31,309 bases of DNA from CAZXCK01 sp964639225 (lineage in GTDB: Bacteria > Chloroflexota > Anaerolineae > Aggregatilineales > Phototrophicaceae): assembly GCA_964639225.1 (NCBI GenBank), contig CAZXCK010000037.1, forward strand, positions 1 to 31,309. Direction: 5' to 3'. The position numbers were made by a program, and so were the translations under genes. Positions 1 to 10,055 of this stretch are shown piece after piece (the first letter of the stretch is position 1; every line of letters starts with the position of its first letter). The notes below the pieces were generated by a model. The model ran no database searches and was not told where the DNA came from. It was given only the letters and a program-made list of their open reading frames with translations.

Positions 1-61
1 TGAACAGTGTTGTGGAGACCTACCGCCGCAGGACCAGTTGAGTGGGTGAGTTGCGCGCAAT

Positions 62-90
62 TTGCATATCTCACACAATTCCAGTAATAT
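62..90 (+). promoter_or_regulatory. possible promoter of the BTAD regulator gene
   Basis: A TTGCAT hexamer (62-67) lies 17 bases upstream of TAATAT (85-90), about 77 bases before the start codon at 167. Both hexamers are imperfect matches to the sigma70 consensus, so this is a weak prediction. I see nothing else in bases 1-166. Confidence 0.3.
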
Positions 91-166
91 GAAATTGGCG
101 TAACTCTCGGCCAAAAGTCGACATGGTCTGGCGCTCACTCAGCAGCAACACACGGGGATACTTACT

Positions 167-1369
167 ATGTTCAATTATCTGCGAACGCTGGCCGTTCGCC
201 AATTCCAGAACCTGAAAGAACACATCCGGCTGGTTGTCATCCATCCCAATTATGTGCAGCAGCATATCATGCTGGCCGAGATGCTCGATAAGAAACTGAT
301 ATACATGCGCTTCGAGGGCGCCAGACTAACCTACAGCGATTTGCAGGAGCAATTTCATCGCGCCTTACAGCTTCAGGATTGCAGTCAGGCCGATCTGGCG
401 AAAATCGACTATCTTATACTCGACGAGTGCGACCGGGCCAGCAGCGAGGCGCTCGACCCGTTTCTGCACGACAGCATAAAGGCCGTCAGCACCGGAAAAG
501 TGCTGATCTTCACGCGGGAAATTCCCCGCCCGATCATTGAGAATGCAGAACTGCGCAGCCATACCAGCTTTATACCGGACGACGCCAGCTTCATGCTGTG
601 GGATTATGCCCAGCGCCAGGACGAAAGCGCGCTGCTGGAAGTGCGTTCGTTCGGGGATGGTCGCGTACTGCTAAACGGGCGTAACGTCGATAACTGGGAT
701 GGCGTGCTGCCCCGGTCGCTTTTCTTCTACCTGGTAGACCGGGGCATGACCACCCGCAACGAGATTTTTGATACGTTCTGGCCCAACCTCACCAAACGAG
801 AGGCCACCAACGTTTTCCATGTGACCAAGCGCAAAATCAGCGAAGTTCTGGGCATTGACCTCACGATTTACTGGTCTGGCTTTTATCGCATCTCGCCCAA
901 CATACAGTTGAGCTACGATGTCGTCCTGTTCACCGAGATGGTCCAGAACAGCGCCGTCGCCAAACCTGAAGAAGCAGCGGACCTGCTCACCAGGGCATCT
1001 GCTCTATACAGAGGGCATTTCCTGTACAAAATGGATATGGAGTGGGCCAGGAAACGTCGCGAAGAACTATGCCAGGACTACGCCGACGCACTCGCCAGCC
1101 TGGCGAAAGTCAAAAGTGAGTTAGGCGCCAAAGAGGACGCCCTCAACCTGTATCTGAGAGCTGCCGCCAACAACCGCAATCGAGAAGACCTGACTTCGGC
1201 CATTATGGGGCTGTATGGTGACCTCAACATGCCAGCCGATGCGCTGCACGTCTACGATCTGCTGGAGACTGAGCTTAAAAACAACCTGGGTGTTTCTCCC
1301 GCCCCGACGCTCCAACACCTGGCCGAGTCGCTGCGCCAGCGCGTAAACTCAGATGTGATTGCTTCATGA
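167..1369 (+). CDS. BTAD (SARP-like) transcriptional regulator with a degenerate NTPase-like N-terminus
   Basis: Predicted cytoplasmic DNA-binding regulator of 400 residues. Residues about 155-247 look like an OmpR/SARP-type winged helix: a short beta strand with 'GRVLLNGR', then 'RNEIFDTFWP' and 'FHVTKRKISEVLG' as the recognition region. Residues about 250-392 are a BTAD helical TPR-like domain, with the hallmark 'LYRGHFL', a 'DALNLYLRAA' repeat and the ending 'LGVSPAPTLQHLAESL'. The first 150 residues resemble the start of a STAND/MalT-type P-loop NTPase: a strand at 21-25, a helix, then a Walker-B-like 'YLILDECD' at 82-89. However, no GxxxxGK[ST] Walker A is present. A GGGGA-like ribosome site lies about 10 bases before the ATG. 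The target genes cannot be told from the sequence. The wHTH+BTAD call is firm; the NTPase relationship is inference. Confidence 0.8.
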   Translation: MFNYLRTLAVRQFQNLKEHIRLVVIHPNYVQQHIMLAEMLDKKLIYMRFEGARLTYSDLQEQFHRALQLQDCSQADLAKIDYLILDECDRASSEALDPFLHDSIKAVSTGKVLIFTREIPRPIIENAELRSHTSFIPDDASFMLWDYAQRQDESALLEVRSFGDGRVLLNGRNVDNWDGVLPRSLFFYLVDRGMTTRNEIFDTFWPNLTKREATNVFHVTKRKISEVLGIDLTIYWSGFYRISPNIQLSYDVVLFTEMVQNSAVAKPEEAADLLTRASALYRGHFLYKMDMEWARKRREELCQDYADALASLAKVKSELGAKEDALNLYLRAAANNRNREDLTSAIMGLYGDLNMPADALHVYDLLETELKNNLGVSPAPTLQHLAESLRQRVNSDVIAS

Positions 1370-1390
1370 ACAGCGCACCATCAGAATCAG

Positions 1391-1417
1391 ACAAGCACCG
1401 CCGCCAACGGTGCTTGT
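1391..1417. terminator. shared hairpin between convergent genes
   Basis: Perfect 10-base inverted repeat ACAAGCACCG / CGGTGCTTGT with a 7-base loop. It lies between the stop of the BTAD regulator (1369) and the stop of the convergent gyrA-type gene (1451). On the + strand it is followed by TTCTCTT, a modest U-rich tail. It probably ends transcription from both sides. Confidence 0.65.
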
Positions 1418-1450
1418 TCTCTTGATCGCGCATCACAGTCATTCAACCCG

Positions 1451-3913
<2,463 letters not shown>

Positions 3914-3971
3914 TGGTTTCTTCCTCGGAAAGTCAACACTGCCCTGCGGCTGTGGTTCACAACATCAGCAC

Positions 3972-4000
3972 ATTCTAGGTGGCGACCTGTAACCTGTCAA
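3972..4000 (-). promoter_or_regulatory. sigma70 promoter of the gyrA-type gene
   Basis: Reading the minus strand, TTGACA (4000-3995, perfect -35) is followed by a 17-base spacer and TAGAAT (3977-3972, 5/6 of the -10 consensus). This predicts a start near 3965 and a leader of about 50 bases. A second perfect -10, TATAAT, lies further upstream at 4031-4026 without a good -35 and could be a second start. Both lie downstream of the acc terminator (4061-4091), so gyrA is transcribed separately. Confidence 0.75.
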
Positions 4001-4060
4001 ATGCGCATTTTAGTATTTTTGTTCTATTATAACCGTATCACACACGAATGACCAGCGCGA

Positions 4061-4091
4061 CAAACAAAAGAGTGCGCCCGTGCGCGCACTC
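4061..4091 (-). terminator. rho-independent terminator of the acyl-CoA carboxylase operon
   Basis: On the minus strand the stem GAGTGCGC / GCGCACTC (4091-4084 with 4077-4070) closes a 6-base loop and runs straight into TTTTGTTTG. This is a classic GC stem plus U-tract, placed 33 bases after the biotin carrier stop codon. Confidence 0.85.
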
Positions 4092-4123
4092 CTCTGCTAT
4101 CACAGTTTGGATCGAAAACCGGC

Positions 4124-4639
4124 TTATTCGTCGCCGTCATCCTCGACCTGCGCCACAATTATCGTCAGCAGCGCGTCTTTGTCCACAGTGGAGCCAGCTT
4201 CGACCTCAATGCTCTGCACTACCCCATCAATAGGCGATTTCAGCTCGTTCTGCATCTTCATCGACTCAAGGATGACGACCGTCTCGCCCTGTGTCACCGC
4301 CTGTCCCTTCGTGACAGGTACGGCGACGATGAGGCCCGGCATTGGCGAACGCACCTCACCGGAAGCTACCGAGAAGCCGCCCTTACGGCTCATCATCAGC
4401 ATGGCGCGTTCGTCCAGCACCTGCCCTTCGAACATACGCCCACTCAGCATGACTGAGTAACGGCCCTGCTGCTCATCGATAACTACCTGCAGCGACTGGT
4501 TATCGGTGATGATCGAATACAGCGACTCGTCGAGTGCCTTGAAGTCCACCCGGCGCGCCTCGCCATTGACGGTCACACCGCCGTCCTTGTCGACTTCAAT
4601 CTCGTACTGCTGGTTATTGATGATGGTCAGGTATTTCAT
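4124..4639 (-). CDS. biotin carboxyl carrier subunit of acyl-CoA carboxylase
   Basis: Swinging-arm protein that carries carboxybiotin from the biotin carboxylase to the carboxyltransferase. The C-terminal biotinyl domain (about 96-165) has the 'SPMPG' strand and the biotinylation site 'ESMKMQ', with the modified lysine at Lys128. The N-terminal 90 residues resemble the BT-like region of propionyl/methylcrotonyl-CoA carboxylase carriers rather than fatty-acid AccB, with no Pro/Ala linker. I prefer the start at 4639 over one ten codons upstream. It gives an ATGA overlap with the accC stop, and GGGAGAGGATG lies just upstream, so the genes are translationally coupled. Length 171 residues. This is the last gene of the operon. 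Confidence 0.9.
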   Translation of the reverse strand: MKYLTIINNQQYEIEVDKDGGVTVNGEARRVDFKALDESLYSIITDNQSLQVVIDEQQGRYSVMLSGRMFEGQVLDERAMLMMSRKGGFSVASGEVRSPMPGLIVAVPVTKGQAVTQGETVVILESMKMQNELKSPIDGVVQSIEVEAGSTVDKDALLTIIVAQVEDDGDE

Positions 4640-6159
4640 CGATTCATCCTCTCCCAGCGGCTTACCCATTTCCAGTTACTGGTATCGCGTTTATTGGGCG
4701 CAATCACCTGTGTCGCCAACTGGCGGCGGCGGTGGGCGTGCAGCGTCGCGGCGATGGCGGCATTTTCCAGCTCTTCGGAGGTCGGCTCGCCTTCATAGGT
4801 GTTCATGCTGAAGTTCTGTTCAACAAAGTTGATGTCGATCTGGCCGGCCATATACTTCACGCTGTTCATCAGGTTGATATGGAACGGAATATTGTGCTTG
4901 AGGCCCATAATTGTGTATTCAGACAGCGCACGGCGCATTCGCAGAATCGCCTCGGAGCGAGTCTCGCCCCAGGTGATGAGCTTGGAGATCATGCTGTCAT
5001 AGTAGGGGCTGATCTCCGCCCCGGCATATACACCGCTGTCTACGCGCACACCCGGGCCTGTCGGCGTGATGAGCGTGGTGATGGTCCCGACTGACGGCAT
5101 AAAGTTGGCATACGGGTCCTCGGCGTTGATGCGACATTCCATCGCCCAGCCCTTGAATTCCCGAAAGCTCTCCGTCGGCCCCATACGCCGCCCGCGTGCA
5201 ATACGAATCTGCTCTTTAACCAGGTCCACACCGGTCACCAGCTCGGTGACCGGATGCTCAACCTGCAGACGGGTATTCATCTCCAGAAAGTAGAAGTTCC
5301 GGTCACGGTCAACCAGGCATTCGATTGTCCCGGCATTGACGTAGTCCACAGCCTCAGCAGCGGCGATCGCCATGCGTCCCATGCGCTCACGCAGATCGGC
5401 ATCGACAAACGTGCTGGGCGCTTCCTCGACCAGTTTCTGGTGCCGCCGCTGGATCGAACATTCACGCTCGCCCAGGTGTACCGTGTTGCCGTAGGTATCA
5501 GCCAGCACCTGAAACTCGATGTGCCGCGCGCCGACCAGGAGCTTTTCCAGGTAGACATCGTCGTTACTGAAGGAACTCAGCGCCTCACGACGGGCGGTAG
5601 CAATTGCCTCGCGCAGCGATTTCGGATCGTAGACGGAGCGCATCCCCTTACCGCCGCCGCCAGCCACCGCTTTGACCAGCACGGGAAAGCCAATCTGTTC
5701 AGCGGCCAGCACCAGTTCATCATCAGTCAGGCCAGCAGGCGTGCCTGGAACCAGCGGAACACCGTTTTTGCGTACCGCCTCACGAGCCGCGTGTTTGTCG
5801 CCCATCGTGGCGATAGCCTGCGGCGAAGGGCCAATCCACGCCAGCCCTTCGTCGATGACCTGCTGGGCAAAGCTGGCGTTCTCGGCCAGGAACCCATACC
5901 CCGGATGCACGGCATCCGCACCGGTTCGGCGAGCCACTTCGATCAGGCGGTCGCCGCGCAGATAGCTTTCGCGCGGGGCGGGCGGACCGATATTCACCGC
6001 TTCATCAGCGAACCGCACATGCAGCGCCGACCGGTCCGCTTCAGAATACACAGCAACCGTGTCAATGCCCAGGTCACGACAGGCGCGAATGATGCGGACC
6101 GCGATCTCACCACGATTGGCGATCAGTACTTTGTTGATCTTGGTTGGTTGGTCGATCAT
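4636..6159 (-). CDS. accC: acyl-CoA carboxylase, biotin carboxylase subunit
   Basis: ATP-dependent carboxylation of the biotin carrier. The 507 residues show the full biotin carboxylase fold. The N-terminal 'KVLIANRGEIAVRIIRA' is at 10-26. The ATP-grasp glycine loop 'GGGGKG' is at 167-172, the 'EMNTRLQVEHPVTE' catalytic segment begins at 293, and the C-terminal biotin carboxylase domain extends to about 445. A 60-residue basic tail follows, ending 'SRWERMNR', which is longer than in stand-alone AccC. Its AAGGAG ribosome site overlaps the stop of the carboxyltransferase gene upstream (6174-6176), and its own stop overlaps the carrier start. With a PCC-beta-type partner next door, the substrate is most likely propionyl-CoA, but this subunit alone does not decide it. 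Confidence 0.95.
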   Translation of the reverse strand: MIDQPTKINKVLIANRGEIAVRIIRACRDLGIDTVAVYSEADRSALHVRFADEAVNIGPPAPRESYLRGDRLIEVARRTGADAVHPGYGFLAENASFAQQVIDEGLAWIGPSPQAIATMGDKHAAREAVRKNGVPLVPGTPAGLTDDELVLAAEQIGFPVLVKAVAGGGGKGMRSVYDPKSLREAIATARREALSSFSNDDVYLEKLLVGARHIEFQVLADTYGNTVHLGERECSIQRRHQKLVEEAPSTFVDADLRERMGRMAIAAAEAVDYVNAGTIECLVDRDRNFYFLEMNTRLQVEHPVTELVTGVDLVKEQIRIARGRRMGPTESFREFKGWAMECRINAEDPYANFMPSVGTITTLITPTGPGVRVDSGVYAGAEISPYYDSMISKLITWGETRSEAILRMRRALSEYTIMGLKHNIPFHINLMNSVKYMAGQIDINFVEQNFSMNTYEGEPTSEELENAAIAATLHAHRRRQLATQVIAPNKRDTSNWKWVSRWERMNR

Positions 6160-6173
6160 ACGTCGGTCGCTCC

Positions 6174-7550
6174 TTACAGCGGGATATTGCCATGTTTCTT
6201 CGGCGGGTTCTGGTCGCGCTTGTTCTGGAAAACGCCAATCGCGTTAATCAGGCGGGCGCGCGTGTCGCGTGGCTCAATGATGTCATCCACAAAACCGCGC
6301 CGCGCCGCAATATACGGACTGGCGAAGCGTTCGCGATAGTCATCTGCCAGCTCTTTTTTGCGCGCCGCCGGGTCTTCTGCTGACTGAATATCACGCCGGT
6401 AGATAATCTCGACCGCGCCTTCCGGCCCCATCACCGCGATTTCTGCCGTTGGCCAGGCCAGATTGAGATCGCCACGAATATGCTTGCTGCTCATCACACA
6501 GTAGGCACCGCCATAGGCTTTGCGCGTCGTCACCGTGAGCTTGGGTACGGTCGCCTCACAGTAGGCATAGACCAGTTTGGCGCCCGACGTGATAATGCCG
6601 TTATGCTCCTGATCTGTGCCGGGCAGATAGCCGGGAACATCGACAAACGTAATAATCGGGATGTTAAAGGCATCGCAGGTACGGATAAAGCGCGCCGCTT
6701 TCTCGCTGGCCTTGATGTCCAACACACCCGCCAGCACCATCGGCTGGTTGGCGACGATGCCCACACTGTGCCCACCCAACCGCGCATAACCACAGATGAT
6801 GTTGGCGGCATAATTCTCATGCACCTCAAAGAAGATGCCATCATCCACAATCTTCTCGATGACCGTCTTCATGTCATACGGTTTGTTGGGATTATCCGGG
6901 ATGATGGTATCCAGTTCAGTATCCGCCCGCAGCGGATCGTCCGTAGAAGGCACAAATGGCGCGTCTTCCATGTTGTTCTGCGGCAGATAGCCCAGCAGTT
7001 CACGCACCAGCATCAGCGCCTGGGTTTCATCATCCCCCACCAGATGACACACCCCGCTNNNNNNNNNNNNNNNNNNNNNNNNNNNNNNNNNNNNNNNNNN
7101 NNNNNNNNNNNNNNNNNNNNNNNNNNNNNNNNNNNNNNNNNNNNNNNNNNNNNNNNNNCCACTGTCGTTGAGGCCGATCATCGGTGCGCCCACCTTCATC
7201 GCCATCTGCATCACTTTGATGATCTTCTGGGCATGGACTTCGCTGAGGCTACCACCCAGCACCGTAAAATCCTGCGAATAAACGTACACCAACCGGCCAT
7301 CAATCGTACCCCAGCCGGTTACCACGCTGTCGCCGAGGTATTTCTGCTTATCCAGGCCGAACGCCGTCGCCTGGTGCTCGACAAACATATCCAGCTCACG
7401 AAAGCTACCGGGGTCCAGCAGAATATCCAGCCGTTCATGAGCTGTGTTACGCCCCTGATCGTGCTGGCGTTTGATGCGCTCCTCACCGCCGCCTGACCGG
7501 CTGGCCTCACGTTTGCGGCGGAGTTCCTGAGTCTTGGGGTCTACTGCCAT
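6174..7550 (-). CDS. acyl-CoA (probably propionyl-CoA) carboxylase carboxyltransferase, interrupted by an assembly gap
   Basis: Transfers the carboxyl group from biotin to acyl-CoA. The sequence is typical of the PCC beta / AccD5 family. It starts 'RKREASRSGGGEERIKRQHDQGRNTAHERLD', has 'QDFTVLGGSLSEVHAQKI', and ends with 'TRKAYGGAYCVMSSK', 'GPEGAVEI' and 'RDTRARLINA'. A 100-N gap removes the most conserved stretch between 'GLNDS' and 'SGVCHLVGDDE', where family members have the first oxyanion-hole region 'GGARIQEG...GPCAGGAVY...'. Related proteins have about 92 residues there and the gap covers only 34 codons, so the real protein is probably about 515 residues rather than the apparent 458. 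GGAGAAG lies 7 bases before the ATG. The 5' end overlaps the upstream membrane-protein gene by 44 bases in another frame. Confidence 0.9.
   Translation of the reverse strand: MAVDPKTQELRRKREASRSGGGEERIKRQHDQGRNTAHERLDILLDPGSFRELDMFVEHQATAFGLDKQKYLGDSVVTGWGTIDGRLVYVYSQDFTVLGGSLSEVHAQKIIKVMQMAMKVGAPMIGLNDSXXXXXXXXXXXXXXXXXXXXXXXXXXXXXXXXXXSGVCHLVGDDETQALMLVRELLGYLPQNNMEDAPFVPSTDDPLRADTELDTIIPDNPNKPYDMKTVIEKIVDDGIFFEVHENYAANIICGYARLGGHSVGIVANQPMVLAGVLDIKASEKAARFIRTCDAFNIPIITFVDVPGYLPGTDQEHNGIITSGAKLVYAYCEATVPKLTVTTRKAYGGAYCVMSSKHIRGDLNLAWPTAEIAVMGPEGAVEIIYRRDIQSAEDPAARKKELADDYRERFASPYIAARRGFVDDIIEPRDTRARLINAIGVFQNKRDQNPPKKHGNIPL
7059..7158. other. assembly gap (100 N)
   Basis: Exactly 100 unknown bases inside the carboxyltransferase gene. 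The round length suggests a fixed-size scaffold gap rather than a measured one. Protein-family spacing implies that about 275 bases are really missing. The frame on the two sides happens to match. Confidence 0.98.
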
Positions 7551-8001
7551 CGCTATTCTTCTCCATAATCTGTTCCCTGCCTACCCTGCACGAGCGGCTC
7601 CACACAATGCGAAAACATAGCACAAGGATTGAGACGAAAGGTATCAATGCCACCAGCAGCGGATAACGCTGCCGATCATAGTCTGCCTGTGAGAATACCA
7701 GCAGGCGCAAAACACTGTAGATTATAAACACGCTCAACAGCCATATGCTACGATTCACGGCCTGCGGCTTGCCCAGAATCAGGTTCCAGGCCGCCCAACC
7801 CAGCATAATCGCCCATAACAGATACCCGCCCACAACCAGCCAGACCGGCGCATTCAGCGTTGCAATCAGATCATCTGGAAGTCTTAGCCAATGCACGATC
7901 GCCGCCGCCTGCGCCAGCGCCACCCCGACAACCGCTACGACAAACCACCAGGGAGCATGCCTTCTGCCTGCAATGTTATCAGCATTCATGAGTGTAATCA
8001 T
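7507..8001 (-). CDS. small integral membrane protein, function unknown
   Basis: 164 residues with four predicted membrane helices at about 18-38, 52-74, 83-101 and 112-132, joined by short loops. A polar tail of about 30 residues is rich in Ser, Gly and Pro. I do not recognise a family. It is the first gene of the carboxylase operon, and its last 44 bases overlap the start of the carboxyltransferase gene, so the two are probably co-transcribed. The start could be the ATG at 8001 or the in-frame ATG at 7989; neither has a clear ribosome site. A role in transport or sensing for the carboxylase pathway would be a guess from position alone. Confidence 0.6.
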   Translation of the reverse strand: MITLMNADNIAGRRHAPWWFVVAVVGVALAQAAAIVHWLRLPDDLIATLNAPVWLVVGGYLLWAIMLGWAAWNLILGKPQAVNRSIWLLSVFIIYSVLRLLVFSQADYDRQRYPLLVALIPFVSILVLCFRIVWSRSCRVGREQIMEKNSDGSRPQDSGTPPQT

Positions 8002-8124
8002 ATCATGCCATGAATCTCAGTCCAGCATGGACCCATAACAGGCTTACTTTTGCGTCAATCGAAGACGCGATCAACCGGCGGGAAGAATCAAGTTTACTGC
8101 GCGAGACGCAACCATTTTAATTGT

Positions 8125-8152
8125 TTGCAATATCTTATATACAGGATATATT
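8125..8152 (+). promoter_or_regulatory. promoter of the secreted SH3b protein gene
   Basis: TTGCAA (8125-8130) and TATATT (8147-8152) are separated by 16 bases in an AT-rich island, and predict a start about 50 bases before the ATG at 8207. GAAAGGTGA just before the ATG serves as ribosome site. The remaining part of the 8002-8206 spacer shows no clear minus-strand promoter for the divergent carboxylase operon. Confidence 0.55.
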
Positions 8153-8206
8153 TAACATATCGTCATACACTTGCGTCATTGAGCGGGTGAAAGGTGATTT
8201 TCTAAC

Positions 8207-9976
8207 ATGAAATCAGCACACAGGACAGGGCTTGTATTTTTCCTCGTTGGGACGCTGCTGCTGTTAACAGGCGCCGTCACCGCGCAACCTAATACCGTCA
8301 ACTACGGCGACACTGTGCTGGCCGAAATCAGTGATACCCAGCCACAGACATTCTACAGCTTTAACGCCACACCCGGCGACATCGTTATGATCCGCGCCGT
8401 TGGCCTGGACTCTGGCATGGTCCCCAGCCTGAGTCTGAATTCCGGCATTGGCCAGCAGCTCGCGTTTGGCTTTGGCGAGCCATCCGCCAGCAACGAGGTG
8501 TTTATCAGCGCCCGCATCGAAGAAGGCGGCGCGCATCTGCTGCTGGTGGGCATCATGCCAGGTAGCCCAACCGGGCGCATTCTGCTGTCGATTGATGGTT
8601 ATACCCCCAGCTTCAGCGCACCGCTGACCAGCGCCCCGGTCGAAGTTCCGCTGGACCCGGCGCAGGGTCCGCTGGCGTTTACGTTTGATGCCGACCTCTT
8701 CGAGAATCGCACGCTGTGCATCCAGGCTCTGGATTTCAGCGCGCAGCTCATCGCTCAGAACGGCAATCAGGTCGCCACGCTTGGCGGTGGACTGCTGCAC
8801 AGCGCCGCATTGACCGTCGCCCCCGGTGAGGAGTCATTTGATCTGCTCGTATTTGCAGGCGAAAACCTGGAGCTGGCACAAATCGTCTACAGCCCTCCGG
8901 GCGTCGGCTGCGCCGATGCAGCGCCATCGAGCAGTTCCGACACTTCATCGGTTCCGGCGCCACCCGTATCCGCCGCCACGCCGCAGGCACCACAGGAAGT
9001 GTGCGTGATCGCCGGCGACGGGGTCTACGTGCGCCAGGGGCCAGGCCCTGATTATGGCATCATCGGAAGCCTGTTCGGCACATTGATGGCCGATGGTATT
9101 ACCAGCAACGGCTGGTATCGCGTCGAATATGCCAGCCAGACCGGCTACATAGCCCAGGATGTGGTGACGACTTCGGCTGGCTGTGTCAATCTGGCCACCG
9201 TTCAGGGTCCGCCACCCGGCACACCCGGTACCGGAACGCCCACGGGCACGGTCACTGGTACAGTGACGGTCACCGGCACGACGACTGGCACACCTTACAC
9301 CGAGACACCAACCACCACGGCCACGCCGATGGTTACGCCAACGCCATCCAACACACCGGACCCGGCGCATTCGCCGACACCCACTTACACACCGTCATCG
9401 ACTTACACGCCAACCATGACCTATACGGCTACTTTCACGCCGCCGCCGGGTGCTACAGCGACCTATACCTATACGCCAACACTCACACCACCGGTTAACA
9501 CAGCGACTTCTACACCGTCCTACACGCCAACCCATACTCCGCCGGTTAATACAGCGACCTTTACGCCATCCTACACGCCAACAACCCCTCCGCCTGTTCC
9601 GGTCGCGCCACCCGATGCGCGCTTCAATGATCCCCTGACCATCCCGCTGGATAGCACGGTCAGCACCCTTGATTTCGTCTCGTATCCAGATGGAGACACA
9701 GAGGATCGCGTCCGTTATTCGGTCACCGGCATGAACCCCAATGCAGCCCTATCAGGTGGGCGCGCTCAACTCACCATCGCTGTCAGTTGCTTCGGCACCG
9801 GCACCGCGAACATCCAGTTCTTCACCGGTGGGCAGACATTTAGCTGCGGGCAGACTATTGTTGACAGAGAGGTGACGGCAGACAGCAACACCGGTTCAAT
9901 CATCATCACAGCGGTATCAGGCACGAACACTTACGTTCAGTGGGTGCTCACTGGCACCGCCACACGGATCAATTAA
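8207..9976 (+). CDS. secreted PPC-like / SH3b protein with a long Thr-Pro linker
   Basis: Predicted exported protein of 589 residues. A signal peptide covers about 1-26 (basic start, 'LVFFLVGTLLLLTG', then 'AVTAQ'). Residues 30-130 look like a pre-peptidase C-terminal (PPC) beta domain: 'YGDTVLAEISDTQPQTFYSFNATPGDIVMIRA' and 'GGAHLLLVG'. A related copy may follow up to about 230. An SH3b domain is at about 264-330 ('GVYVRQGPGPDYGIIGSL' and 'WYRVEYASQTGYIAQD'). A Thr/Pro-rich, probably extended and possibly glycosylated linker covers about 337-464, followed by a C-terminal beta-rich domain (466-589) with a Cys pair. No catalytic motif is seen. A cell-surface binding or structural role is likely, typical of Chloroflexota envelope proteins. 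It is monocistronic. Confidence 0.8.
   Translation: MKSAHRTGLVFFLVGTLLLLTGAVTAQPNTVNYGDTVLAEISDTQPQTFYSFNATPGDIVMIRAVGLDSGMVPSLSLNSGIGQQLAFGFGEPSASNEVFISARIEEGGAHLLLVGIMPGSPTGRILLSIDGYTPSFSAPLTSAPVEVPLDPAQGPLAFTFDADLFENRTLCIQALDFSAQLIAQNGNQVATLGGGLLHSAALTVAPGEESFDLLVFAGENLELAQIVYSPPGVGCADAAPSSSSDTSSVPAPPVSAATPQAPQEVCVIAGDGVYVRQGPGPDYGIIGSLFGTLMADGITSNGWYRVEYASQTGYIAQDVVTTSAGCVNLATVQGPPPGTPGTGTPTGTVTGTVTVTGTTTGTPYTETPTTTATPMVTPTPSNTPDPAHSPTPTYTPSSTYTPTMTYTATFTPPPGATATYTYTPTLTPPVNTATSTPSYTPTHTPPVNTATFTPSYTPTTPPPVPVAPPDARFNDPLTIPLDSTVSTLDFVSYPDGDTEDRVRYSVTGMNPNAALSGGRAQLTIAVSCFGTGTANIQFFTGGQTFSCGQTIVDREVTADSNTGSIIITAVSGTNTYVQWVLTGTATRIN
9488..9598 (+). repeat. 51-bp in-frame tandem repeat in the Thr/Pro linker
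   Basis: Two diverged copies of a 51-base unit begin at 9488 and 9539, and the first bases of a third begin at 9590. Each encodes 17 residues of the form PPVNTAT-x-TPSYTPT-x-x. The exact multiple of three keeps the frame, so the linker can vary in length by unit gain or loss. Confidence 0.8.
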
Positions 9977-10002
9977 CTTAGCCCAGCAATCGCCGGATCA
10001 TA

Positions 10003-10032
10003 AAAAGGACTCGTCGCTCGACGAGTCCTTTT
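10003..10032. terminator. strong bidirectional terminator
   Basis: AAAAGGACTCGTCG and CGACGAGTCCTTTT form a 14-base perfect inverted repeat with a 2-4 base loop. The A-run on one side and the T-run on the other make it work in both directions. It sits between the convergent secreted-protein gene (stop 9976) and the mutase operon (stop 10056). Confidence 0.9.
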
Positions 10033-10055
10033 ACATCCCGGATAAGACTTGACAA

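Noticed and set aside
8052..8068. GCGTC-N7-GACGC dyad in the spacer before the secreted-protein gene
   Set aside because: Only five paired bases and no relation to a clear promoter; expected by chance in GC-rich DNA.
9300..9600. Repetitive stretch that might suggest a CRISPR array
   Set aside because: It is in frame inside a CDS, the repeats are degenerate Thr/Pro codons, and there are no unique spacers or cas genes.
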